DNA from: Terrisporobacter petrolearius
GTDB lineage: Bacteria > Bacillota > Clostridia > Peptostreptococcales > Peptostreptococcaceae
Assembly: GCF_032598785.1 (NCBI RefSeq)
Contig: NZ_CP102984.1
DNA: 64,000 bases
Direction: 5' to 3' (one strand)
Under the pieces are notes generated by a model. It was not told the DNA's origin and searched no databases. It worked only from the letters and a program-made list of their open reading frames with translations. This document shows positions 1 through 8,139 of the stretch, piece by piece; the stretch's first letter is position 1, and each line of letters starts with the position of its first letter. The translations under genes and the position numbers were made by a program.

Positions 1-428
1 TCTTTTCCAACAAGTTTTTTTATAATTTTTTTAAGTCTAAATCTTTCTTGTTCATCTTGCAATCTATTAGATATGGTTATCCTATCATTGCTTGGTATAT
101 AAACTAAGTAACGACCTGATAAACTAACTTCTAAGTTTAATTTAGGACCTTTTGTACCTACTGCGTCTTTATTAATTTGAACCATAATATCCATTCCAGA
201 TTTTATGTCTGAATCCTTCTTAAGAGGAAGATAAGCTAGCTTTTCCATGCCTATATCTACAAAGCAGGCCTCTAGGCCTGCTTTTACATTTTTGACTATT
301 CCTCTATATATGTTAGATACTAATTTATTATTTTCATTTTCATCAATTAATAATTCTACAAGTTTATCATCTTCAACTATGGCAGTTTTCTCTGATGATA
401 CTAAAGTTTCAATTATTATTTTTTTCAT
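1..428 (-). CDS. rng: Ribonuclease E/G, N-terminal part (runs off window)
   Basis: About 142 codons are visible from an ATG at 428 preceded by GTGAGG; the frame stays open to the window edge. The translation starts MKKIIIETLVSSEKTAIVED and continues with NIYRGIVKNVKAGLEACFVDIG, the S1 RNA-binding domain typical of RNase E/G, at about residues 36-120. The family cleaves single-stranded RNA in rRNA and mRNA processing. It is the third gene of a leftward operon after two TIGR039xx genes, a common clostridial order that often continues into rplU-rpmA. The catalytic part is outside the window. Confidence 0.9.
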   Translation of the reverse strand, partial: MKKIIIETLVSSEKTAIVEDDKLVELLIDENENNKLVSNIYRGIVKNVKAGLEACFVDIGMEKLAYLPLKKDSDIKSGMDIMVQINKDAVGTKGPKLNLEVSLSGRYLVYIPSNDRITISNRLQDEQERFRLKKIIKKLVGK

Positions 429-439
429 TATTATCCTCA

Positions 440-1138
440 CTATAATGGAGTTACTAATTCTCCATCTACTATCTTATAAAGGTCTCTTCTTATTATTTCA
501 ACTTCTTTTGGATCCATCTGTATCCCTAATATTTCAAGTAAGATTGGTACAAATATATTAGTATTTAAGTTAGCTTTAGATCCTGTAGCTATAATAGCTT
601 CAAAAGTAGCTCTACTATCATCTAACGCAACTAAGTCAAAAGTTTTAATCATTGGTCTTATATCAACTTCCACTATTTTACCTTTTTTATTTTTCTTACT
701 TATCATTATTGATTTACTTGTTATAAACTCAAGTACTCTAGTTTTTACAAGCTCTTTGCTTAAAGGAGTTTCTAAATCTATATTAAATAAATATTCTCCA
801 TAAACTATTTCTTGTGCAAGAGCTGGAGTTTGTGGAGTTATTTCTTCTGCTTTTATAAACTCCACACCTATTGGTAATTCTTCATTTATTCTTTGTAAAA
901 AGTCTTCAACCGATATATCATCTTCTATTTCTATATCTACATACTCTCCTTGACTTTCTGTTCCTAGTGCTAAAGCATTAGCATAACTCATCTTTGGGTG
1001 AGGGTTAAATCCTTGAGAATAAGATAAGTTTATTTCTGCTCTTCTAAATGCCCTTTGTAAAAGTCTTTGTAAGTCAAGATGAGATATAAATATCATATCA
1101 TTTTCTTTTTTGTATTTAGCTCTAATTAACTTACTCAT
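440..1138 (-). CDS. TIGR03936 family protein (DUF2344)
   Basis: A 232-residue protein of the DUF2344/TIGR03936 family, recognised from the N-terminal MSKLIRAKYKKENDMIFISH and the SYSQGFNPHPKMSYANALALG block. The family is almost always encoded beside the TIGR03960 radical SAM protein, as here; its biochemical role is unknown, and an RNA-related role is only inferred from the link with RNase E/G. I chose the ATG at 1138 because the AAGGGGGC ribosome site is correctly spaced for it, rather than in-frame starts upstream that lie inside the preceding gene. The gap to rng is 11 nt. Confidence 0.85.
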   Translation of the reverse strand: MSKLIRAKYKKENDMIFISHLDLQRLLQRAFRRAEINLSYSQGFNPHPKMSYANALALGTESQGEYVDIEIEDDISVEDFLQRINEELPIGVEFIKAEEITPQTPALAQEIVYGEYLFNIDLETPLSKELVKTRVLEFITSKSIMISKKNKKGKIVEVDIRPMIKTFDLVALDDSRATFEAIIATGSKANLNTNIFVPILLEILGIQMDPKEVEIIRRDLYKIVDGELVTPL

Positions 1139-1140
1139 AA

Positions 1141-2985
1141 TTAACATAGCCCCCTTCCTAAGTCCGTTATATTTATTCCACAACCATTACATTTATGTCT
1201 ACAGTCTGGTGTTACTGCATCTTCTTTTGATTTGTCATTTTCTCTCATCAAGAATTTTTTGGATACACCTACATCTATGTGGTCCCATGCAAATACTTCA
1301 TCGTAACTTCTTTCTCTATGAGCATACCAGCTTACGTCCAGTCCGTTTTTTTCCATAGCCTCAGTCCATATATCTAAGTTAAAGTATTCTGACCATCCAT
1401 CAAATTTAGCTCCAGCTTTAAATGAATCGTAAATGACTTTACCTATTCTTCTATCTCCTCTAGATACAACAGCTTCCATTAAGCTAGTTTTTGAATCATG
1501 ATAGTTATATCTTATATCTCTATTTTTTAGAGCTTTAACTAAGTATTGTTGTTTTTCTCTAACTACATCTCCTGTATCTTGTGGATGCCATTGGAATGGA
1601 GTAAATGGTTTTGGTACAAATGTTGATGTACTTACTGTTACTCCAAACTTTCTAGATAATTTTCCGCCGTGTACTTCTCTATAAGTATCTATTACATTGT
1701 ATGCTAAATCTTTTATTCCATCTAAATCTTCGTATCTTTCTGTTGGAAGACCAATCATGAAGTAAAGTTTTACACTATGCCATCCCATTTCAAAAGCTTT
1801 TGTAGTAGCATTTTTTAAATCCTCTTCACTTACACCTTTATTTATAACATCTCTCATTCTTTGAGTTCCTGCTTCTGGTGCAAATGTAAGTCCTGATTTT
1901 CTAACTTGTTGTATTTTTTCCGCAATTTCCATTGTAAAGTTATCTAGTCTAAGTGATGGTAATGATATACCTATGTTTTTGCTTGCGTATTCATCTATTA
2001 AAACATCTGTAAGTTCACTTAGTTTAGAATAATCACTAGTTGAAAGTGAAGATAGAGATATTTCATCATATCCTGTACTTTTTATTAGTTTGTCTAAAGA
2101 TGTTTTTAGCGTATCTATACTTTTTTCTCTTATCGGTCTATAAATCATACCAGCTTGACAGAATCTACATCCTCTTGTACATCCTCTAAATAGCTCTAAA
2201 ACTACTCTTTCGTGAACAGTTTCTATATATGGAACTATTAAAGCTTCTGGATATGGAACTTCATCCATGTTTTTTATTATTCTTTTTCTTGGATTAGTAG
2301 GGACTCCTTCTCTATTTGGTACTGTTTCTTTTACTGTTTTATCTTCATTATATGTAACATCATAAAAACTTGGTATGTAAACACCTTCTATTTTAGATGC
2401 TCTCATTAAGAAGTCTTCTCTAGTTGTTTTGTTTTTCTTCCACTCTTTGTACTCATTTAGTACTTCTAAATTAACCTCTTCGCCTTCTCCAAGTATTACT
2501 ATGTCCACAAAATCTGCTAAAGGCTCTGAGTTGTAAGCACAAGGTCCTCCAACCATTATGAATGGATCATCTAACTTTCTATCTTTGGCAAATATCTCTA
2601 TATTAGCTAAGTCTAATATGTTTAATATATTTGTATAAGAAAGTTCATATTGAAGGGTAAATGTAACAAAGTCAAAATTTGTTATAGGTTGTCTTGATTC
2701 TATTGCAAATAGAGGTATATTCTTTTCTCTTAATATTTCTTCCATATCTACTGCTGGAGAATAAACTCTTTCACAATAAACATTTTCATCGCTATTTAAT
2801 ACTCTATATAAGATTTGACTTCCTAAGTGACTCATTCCTACTTCGTATAAGTCTGGGAAACACTGTGCGTATCTTATTAAACCTTCTTTGCTAGTATCTT
2901 TATGTATAGAATTTATTTCATTTCCTAAATATCTAGCTGGTTTTTCTACTTTTTTTAAAATTTTTCTAAATTCTGCTTTATCCAT
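1141..2985 (-). CDS. TIGR03960 family B12-binding-like radical SAM protein
   Basis: A 614-residue radical SAM protein. The N-terminal region resembles a B12-binding fold, the CxxxCxxC cluster motif is CTRGCRFC at about residue 270, and the C-terminus carries a second cysteine group (CRHKCNGCG). The family is conserved in clostridia and fused or adjacent to the DUF2344 protein that follows 2 nt downstream here. Its substrate is not established; an RNA or ribosome modification role is a guess from the neighbouring RNase gene. First gene of the operon, with a free 375-bp upstream region. Confidence 0.88.
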   Translation of the reverse strand: MDKAEFRKILKKVEKPARYLGNEINSIHKDTSKEGLIRYAQCFPDLYEVGMSHLGSQILYRVLNSDENVYCERVYSPAVDMEEILREKNIPLFAIESRQPITNFDFVTFTLQYELSYTNILNILDLANIEIFAKDRKLDDPFIMVGGPCAYNSEPLADFVDIVILGEGEEVNLEVLNEYKEWKKNKTTREDFLMRASKIEGVYIPSFYDVTYNEDKTVKETVPNREGVPTNPRKRIIKNMDEVPYPEALIVPYIETVHERVVLELFRGCTRGCRFCQAGMIYRPIREKSIDTLKTSLDKLIKSTGYDEISLSSLSTSDYSKLSELTDVLIDEYASKNIGISLPSLRLDNFTMEIAEKIQQVRKSGLTFAPEAGTQRMRDVINKGVSEEDLKNATTKAFEMGWHSVKLYFMIGLPTERYEDLDGIKDLAYNVIDTYREVHGGKLSRKFGVTVSTSTFVPKPFTPFQWHPQDTGDVVREKQQYLVKALKNRDIRYNYHDSKTSLMEAVVSRGDRRIGKVIYDSFKAGAKFDGWSEYFNLDIWTEAMEKNGLDVSWYAHRERSYDEVFAWDHIDVGVSKKFLMRENDKSKEDAVTPDCRHKCNGCGINITDLGRGLC

Positions 2986-3360
2986 CTAATATTGAAACCT
3001 CCGATAAACTAATTGTAATTAACATAAATTTTATTATACACTATAAAATATTCGGTATCAAAAATTTTTACTTTAAAAATCCAAATATTAACTCATTACT
3101 TATATTATCGCGTTATTATTATTCATTATACTTGTTTTTCAACAACTTTATCTATTATAAATATTAATTTGTAAAATGTTCTTTATAATAATATAATTTA
3201 TTTAGTAAGATTATTTATACTATTTTAGTTTTTTCTTATTTATTGAGTAAAAATAACAAATAACTAAGATAATAATCTTAATCATATTTTTAGTTTTATT
3301 TTGAATCAGATTGGGTATATACAATTTGTGCTATGATTTTTTATATTTAGGAGGTTTGCA
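2986..3360. other. Divergent intergenic region
   Basis: This 375-bp AT-rich stretch separates the leftward radical SAM operon from the rightward flavodiiron gene and must hold both promoters. A TATGAT hexamer about 25 bp upstream of the fprA ribosome site (AGGAGG) is a plausible -10. No open frame, riboswitch or strong hairpin was seen. Confidence 0.5.
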
Positions 3361-4554
3361 ATGAGCAATGTTTTTGAAATTAAGCCAGATATATTTTACA
3401 CTGGCGTAGTAGATAAGGATTTAGAAATATTTGATATTATAATGGAAACAAAATATGGAACAACTTATAATTCTTACTTAATAAAAGATGAAAAAGTTGT
3501 TTTATTTGATACTGTAAAAGATTGTTTTAAAGATGAATTTTTAAGTAATTTACAAGAAGTAGTAGATATTAAAGATATTGATTGTGTGGTTGTTCACCAC
3601 ACTGAGCCAGACCACTCTGGTTGTTTAAAGTATATATTGGATATAAATCCTAACATAGAAGTTGTATGTACTAATGCAGCTAAATTATACTTAAGCGACC
3701 AAGTTAATAGACCATTTAATTGTACTACTATTAAAACTGGTGACAAATTAAACATAGGTAAAAGAAATCTTGAATTTATTCAAGCTCCTTTCTTACATTG
3801 GGCAGATACAATGTTTACTTATGTTCCTGAAGACAAAATTTTATTAACTTGTGATGCTTTTGGATGCCACTATTCTCATTATGATGCAAAAGCTATACAT
3901 GGTGAAGGATATTTAGATTCAGCAAAATTATATTATGATTGCATAGTTAGACCTTATGCAAAATATGTTTTAGACGCTGTAAACAAAGTTGTTGAATTAG
4001 GATTAGACTTTGACACAATATTAACTTCTCATGGTCCTATTCTTTCTGAAAAACCAATGGAGCAAGTTACTAGATATGTAGAATGGTCAAAAGAAGCTTT
4101 AGAAGAAACTAACCAATGTGAAATGGCTATATTCTACTTATCAGCTTATGCTAATACTTTTGAAATGGCTAAAAAAATACAAGAAGGTGCTCTATCTCAA
4201 GGTGTTAATGTTAAGTTATTTGACTTAGAAAAATTATCTTTAGAAGAAATGCATACTGCTGTATTAAATGCAAAAGTAGTTTTAGTTGGTTCTCCAACAA
4301 TTAATAGAACAATGGTTAAACCTATGTGGGATTTATTCTCAGCAATAGATCCAATGGCTAATAAAGGAACAATTGCAGGTGTATTTGGTTCTTATGGTTG
4401 GAGTGGTGAAGGTATCTCTATGGCAGAGAATATATTCAAAGCTATGTCATTTAAACTTCCTCAACCAGCTCTTAAAAAGAAATTCTTCCCATGTGATGAT
4501 ACATTCAAAGAATGTTTAGATTACGGTATAGAATTTGCTAGTTATATTAAATAA
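3361..4554 (+). CDS. FprA-type flavodiiron protein
   Basis: A 397-residue A-type flavoprotein, with an N-terminal metallo-beta-lactamase-like diiron domain (the HHTEPDHSG block carries the HxExDH ligands, and further ligand blocks HW and SHGP follow) and a C-terminal flavodoxin domain from about residue 255 (SPTINRTMV, FGSYGWSGEG). Cytoplasmic flavodiiron proteins reduce O2 to water and/or NO to N2O and protect anaerobes. There is no fused rubredoxin, so an external electron donor is expected. The start has a strong AGGAGG 5 nt upstream. The gene is monocistronic, ending in a bidirectional terminator shared with mgsA, and is the only rightward gene in the left 36 kb. Confidence 0.92.
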   Translation: MSNVFEIKPDIFYTGVVDKDLEIFDIIMETKYGTTYNSYLIKDEKVVLFDTVKDCFKDEFLSNLQEVVDIKDIDCVVVHHTEPDHSGCLKYILDINPNIEVVCTNAAKLYLSDQVNRPFNCTTIKTGDKLNIGKRNLEFIQAPFLHWADTMFTYVPEDKILLTCDAFGCHYSHYDAKAIHGEGYLDSAKLYYDCIVRPYAKYVLDAVNKVVELGLDFDTILTSHGPILSEKPMEQVTRYVEWSKEALEETNQCEMAIFYLSAYANTFEMAKKIQEGALSQGVNVKLFDLEKLSLEEMHTAVLNAKVVLVGSPTINRTMVKPMWDLFSAIDPMANKGTIAGVFGSYGWSGEGISMAENIFKAMSFKLPQPALKKKFFPCDDTFKECLDYGIEFASYIK

Positions 4555-4562
4555 AAAAATTA

Positions 4563-4609
4563 AAAAGGTTAATGTGTTGAAAATTAATTCCTCACATTAA
4601 CCTTTTATT
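4563..4609. terminator. Bidirectional terminator between fprA and mgsA
   Basis: Perfect 14-bp inverted repeat AAAAGGTTAATGTG / CACATTAACCTTTT with A-rich and T-rich flanks, lying between two convergent genes, so it can act on both transcripts. Confidence 0.85.
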
Positions 4610-5029
4610 TTAAACTCTTTGACTTGTAGTTTTTCTTACTTCTCTAAAAGAAAACTCTCCCCTATCCAATGCTTTAATAAAAATTTCTGCACTAGCTAAG
4701 TTTGTTGCCACTGGCACATAATATACATCACAAAGCCTAATCAATGCTTGTATATCTGGTTCATGAGCCTGAGAAGTTAGTGGGTCTCTCAAAAATATAA
4801 CCAAATCAATATCTTGATTAACAATTAGTGAACCAATTTGTTGATCTCCCCCAAGAGGTCCAGATGCTAACCTATTTATTTTTAAGTTCGTTTCATCCAT
4901 TATTCTTTTACCTGTAGTTCCTGTTGCATAAATGCCATATTTTTTTAATATGTTTTCATAGGCAATACAAAAACCTACCATAGTATTTTTCATCTCATCA
5001 TGTGCTACTAATGCTATATTCATTTTCAT
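4610..5029 (-). CDS. mgsA: Methylglyoxal synthase
   Basis: Converts dihydroxyacetone phosphate to methylglyoxal and phosphate, a bypass of lower glycolysis. The core matches the family: NIALVAHDEMKN, the phosphate-binding YATGTTGKRI, the GPLGGDQQIG block, and the catalytic aspartate in FLRDPLTSQAHEPDI. I chose the ATG at 5029 (139 residues) because AAGGG lies just upstream; an open frame extends further upstream into rodA. Last gene of the rodA transcript, as in C. difficile relatives. Confidence 0.92.
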   Translation of the reverse strand: MKMNIALVAHDEMKNTMVGFCIAYENILKKYGIYATGTTGKRIMDETNLKINRLASGPLGGDQQIGSLIVNQDIDLVIFLRDPLTSQAHEPDIQALIRLCDVYYVPVATNLASAEIFIKALDRGEFSFREVRKTTSQRV

Positions 5030-5052
5030 ATTTCCCTTGCACCCTACTTTCT

Positions 5053-6171
5053 CTAGAAGTTTATTTTTTTTCTTCTCATACAAACATTTAATATTAAACC
5101 TAAACTTGCCATAGATGTTAAAACAGAACTTCCTCCATAACTTATGAATGGAAGTGTTACACCTGTTACTGGTATTAAGGATACAGTCATACCGATATTT
5201 TGGATAATTTGATATGCAAACATGGAAGCTACACCAACTGCTATCAATGCACCGTATTCATCCTTGGATTCAGCTGAAATTCTTAACATTCTATATAAGA
5301 AATAAGCAAATAAGCTTATTAAGACTACCATCCCTATTACACCTAATTCTTCTCCAACAACTGCAAATATAAAGTCACTATCTTGTATAGGTAGGAAGTC
5401 TTCTTGGTTTTGTGTTCCTTTAAATAGACCCTTTCCAATGAATCCACCTGAACCTATAGCTATATTAGACTGCATAACCTGATAGTTTCCTTTTATGCTT
5501 GTGTCTTCTGGATGTAAAAATCCTGTTATTCTGTCTTGTTGATATGGATCTATACATAGATATACAATAGGCAGAGCTACAACTCCAACTATCATTGCTT
5601 TTCTTAATATTTTGTAGTCAATCCCAGCTGTAAATATTATTCCTGCAATTATGCAACAAAATACTATAGCTGTACCTAAATCTGGTTGTGCAATTAATAA
5701 ACCAATTATAGGTGCTGCATACATTAATAATCTTACAATGTCTTTTGCATTATCCATTTTTCCCTTTTTGATCTCTACAATCTTTGCATAACTTAATATA
5801 AATGTAAATTTAACTACTTCTGCTGTTTGTAAATCAAGAGGACCAAAGGATAAAGTAGATCTAGCTCCTCCTCTAATAGCTCCTATCCCAGGTATTAGAA
5901 CAATTGCTAATAATACAACACTTGCAACATACAACTCCTTGTAATATTGTCCTAAAAAGTTGTAATCAAAAATCAGTATGAACATAATTACCCCTAGACC
6001 TAAAACAAAAGCTACAGTTTGCTTTATTAGTCTAGAATAATTTCCAGTTTGATTTGCATGAGTAGCACTGCTTAGAATAACAATACCAAAAGTAAAAATT
6101 ACTAAAAGTGTAGCTATTAATTTCCAATCTAACTGTTTCAATAACTTTAAACTATTTTTATACTTAACCAA
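5053..6171 (-). CDS. rodA: RodA-type SEDS peptidoglycan polymerase
   Basis: A 372-residue multi-pass membrane protein of the SEDS family, about 10 hydrophobic segments. Family marks seen are AQPDLGTA, the FLPIQDSDFIFAVVGEELG loop and the C-terminal PFISYGGSS. SEDS proteins polymerise lipid II together with a class B PBP, and the partner is very likely the large PBP encoded at 8140-11184. It lies downstream of minCDE in the shape and division cluster. Confidence 0.92.
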   Translation of the reverse strand: MVKYKNSLKLLKQLDWKLIATLLVIFTFGIVILSSATHANQTGNYSRLIKQTVAFVLGLGVIMFILIFDYNFLGQYYKELYVASVVLLAIVLIPGIGAIRGGARSTLSFGPLDLQTAEVVKFTFILSYAKIVEIKKGKMDNAKDIVRLLMYAAPIIGLLIAQPDLGTAIVFCCIIAGIIFTAGIDYKILRKAMIVGVVALPIVYLCIDPYQQDRITGFLHPEDTSIKGNYQVMQSNIAIGSGGFIGKGLFKGTQNQEDFLPIQDSDFIFAVVGEELGVIGMVVLISLFAYFLYRMLRISAESKDEYGALIAVGVASMFAYQIIQNIGMTVSLIPVTGVTLPFISYGGSSVLTSMASLGLILNVCMRRKKINF

Positions 6172-6224
6172 TTCATCACCGTCTTTCTGGTATAGAAATT
6201 CATATTAAAATGTCATGAACTAAA

Positions 6225-6256
6225 TAGGGAATATACCTTATGTATATCCCCCTTTT
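6225..6256 (-). terminator. Possible terminator after minE
   Basis: Inverted repeat GGGAATATAC / GTATATCCC between minE and rodA. The minus strand lacks a long U run, so it may be an attenuator or RNA-processing hairpin rather than a full terminator. Confidence 0.4.
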
Positions 6257-6268
6257 ATTAAGACTAAT

Positions 6269-6553
6269 TTATATTTTTTTGTCTTTTAAATTCTTAAGTG
6301 GTATATTTGCAACTAAGGCAGATACTGCTCTGTCTCCATTATCACTTCTAGTTTTAGACATTTTTATCTCTAAACCATCTTCTTCTATATCAGCGTAGTT
6401 AGATATAACTTTTAATATGTCATCTTTAATCATATTTAAAAGTTGTGGAGAACAATCTACCCTGTCATGCACAAGAACTAATTTTAACCTTTCTTTTGCT
6501 ACATTTTTGCTAGTCTTATTTTCGCTTGAAAAAGCCTTAAAAAGATCAAACAT
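6269..6553 (-). CDS. minE: Cell division topological specificity factor MinE
   Basis: A 94-residue MinE: an N-terminal amphipathic membrane-targeting segment (MFDLFKAFSS), the MinD-contact region around RLKLVLVHDR (residues 22-31) and the dimerising topological domain after it. It stimulates MinD ATPase and drives Min oscillation at the membrane, placing the Z-ring at midcell. It follows minD by 15 nt. MinE marks an oscillating rather than only a DivIVA-anchored Min system, as known for several clostridia. Confidence 0.92.
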   Translation of the reverse strand: MFDLFKAFSSENKTSKNVAKERLKLVLVHDRVDCSPQLLNMIKDDILKVISNYADIEEDGLEIKMSKTRSDNGDRAVSALVANIPLKNLKDKKI

Positions 6554-6568
6554 GAATATCCCCCTATT

Positions 6569-7366
6569 CTATTTAGCTACGCCAAACATTTTTTTGATTT
6601 TTCCAAAGAAGTTAGTTTCTTGTTCCATTTCCATAATAGGAACATTATTACCTAATATTCTTTGTGCAATGTTTCTATATGCTTTACCTGCATTTGATTT
6701 AGTATCAAGTATTGCTGGTTCCCCTTTGTTTGTTGATATGATTATACTTTCATCATCGGGTACTATACCAATTAAGTCTATAGCCAATATTTCAACTATA
6801 TCTTGCTTGTCCATCATATCCCCACGTTTAACCATATCTTGTCTTATTCTGTTAATTATCAGCCTAATGTCACTGATTTCATTAGCTTCTAATAACCCAA
6901 TTATTCTGTCTGCATCCCTAACAGCAGAAACTTCAGGATTTGTAACAACAATAGCTCTATTTGCTCCTGCTATGGCATTTCTGAATCCTTGTTCTATTCC
7001 TGCAGGACAATCTATTATTATATAATCAAAACTTTCTTTTAATTTTTCACAAAGCTCAGACATTTGTTCAACAGATACTGCATTTTTATCTCTTGTTTGT
7101 GCTGCTGGTAATAAGTATAGATTTTCGAATCTCTTATCTTTTATCAATGCTTGCTTTAACTTGCACGTTCCCTCAACTACATCTACCATGTCATATACTA
7201 TTCTGTTTTCTAGACCCATAACCACATCTAAATTTCTAAGCCCTATATCTGCATCTACTACAACAGTTCTTTTATTTTCTAAACTAAGTGCTGTACCTAA
7301 GTTAGCTACCGTTGTTGTTTTTCCAACTCCACCTTTGCCTGAAGTTATAACTATGACTTCGCTCAT
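6569..7366 (-). CDS. minD: Septum site-determining ATPase MinD
   Basis: A 265-residue ParA/MinD ATPase. The deviant Walker A motif GKGGVGKTT is at residues 10-18, the switch region includes DADIGLRNLDVVMG, Walker B is YIIIDCPAG, and the C-terminus ends in an amphipathic helix (FFGKIKKMFG) for ATP-dependent membrane binding. It recruits MinC to block FtsZ assembly at the poles and is released by MinE. It starts 4 nt after minC. Confidence 0.95.
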   Translation of the reverse strand: MSEVIVITSGKGGVGKTTTVANLGTALSLENKRTVVVDADIGLRNLDVVMGLENRIVYDMVDVVEGTCKLKQALIKDKRFENLYLLPAAQTRDKNAVSVEQMSELCEKLKESFDYIIIDCPAGIEQGFRNAIAGANRAIVVTNPEVSAVRDADRIIGLLEANEISDIRLIINRIRQDMVKRGDMMDKQDIVEILAIDLIGIVPDDESIIISTNKGEPAILDTKSNAGKAYRNIAQRILGNNVPIMEMEQETNFFGKIKKMFGVAK

Positions 7367-7370
7367 TATA

Positions 7371-8078
7371 CTACCCCCTATATATTTCCTTGTTTTTTAA
7401 AGTTTTAGGTAAAAAGCTTTCAATAACAATCCTGTCTTTACTCACAAAGGCTATTCCAGGAATAATTTTTTTATCATTCTTAGATTCCTCATAATCATCC
7501 TCTGGCGCCTCTGCAATATTATCTGCTATTTGCAGTATTTTAGGATTTAAATTATTTGCTATAACATAAGCCGAATTATTTCCTTTGGCTCCTGCATGAA
7601 CAAACCCTCGCACTTCACCCATTACTACAATATTCCCATTAGCAACTACTTTAGCTCCAGAATTCATATTACCCATAATAACAACATTTCTAGTGGAACT
7701 AACATGTGAACCAGGGTTCATATCACTCATTACTACAACATCTCCATCAAAGACTACATTTTCCCCAGATCTCATAGCATCCACATACTTTGTTTCGAAA
7801 GCGTTAATATAAGTTTCTTTTTCTTCTTCTACAAACTCTATGTCAAATTTAGATGTAATAGATTCTTTAATCATCATCATGTGAATATCATTTAGATAGT
7901 CACAATTAATCTGATAAATTTTTGCCCCATTAAAAAACCCAACATTTTCTTCCAATCTATCTATTATACTTTTTTTTACATGTTCAAAGGGTGCTACTTT
8001 TTTAATATTAATAATAAGCCCTTTTTTATTTCCTTTAAACTCTATAAGCTCTTCTGTGGAATATTCACTAAAAGACAT
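7371..8078 (-). CDS. minC: Septum formation inhibitor MinC
   Basis: A 235-residue MinC with an N-terminal FtsZ-inhibiting domain (about residues 1-100) and a C-terminal beta-helix domain (about 105-210) with the typical glycine-rich rungs GDVVVMSDMNPGSHV, GNIVVMGEVRGFVHAGA. The beta-helix dimerises and binds MinD. First of minCDE, separated by about 60 bp from the upstream PBP gene and probably co-transcribed with it. Confidence 0.93.
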   Translation of the reverse strand: MSFSEYSTEELIEFKGNKKGLIINIKKVAPFEHVKKSIIDRLEENVGFFNGAKIYQINCDYLNDIHMMMIKESITSKFDIEFVEEEKETYINAFETKYVDAMRSGENVVFDGDVVVMSDMNPGSHVSSTRNVVIMGNMNSGAKVVANGNIVVMGEVRGFVHAGAKGNNSAYVIANNLNPKILQIADNIAEAPEDDYEESKNDKKIIPGIAFVSKDRIVIESFLPKTLKNKEIYRG

Positions 8079-8139
8079 AACAACCTCCAGAGTGATATTA
8101 GTTTATTTATATATTCTTCATAAATATCTTAATCACCTT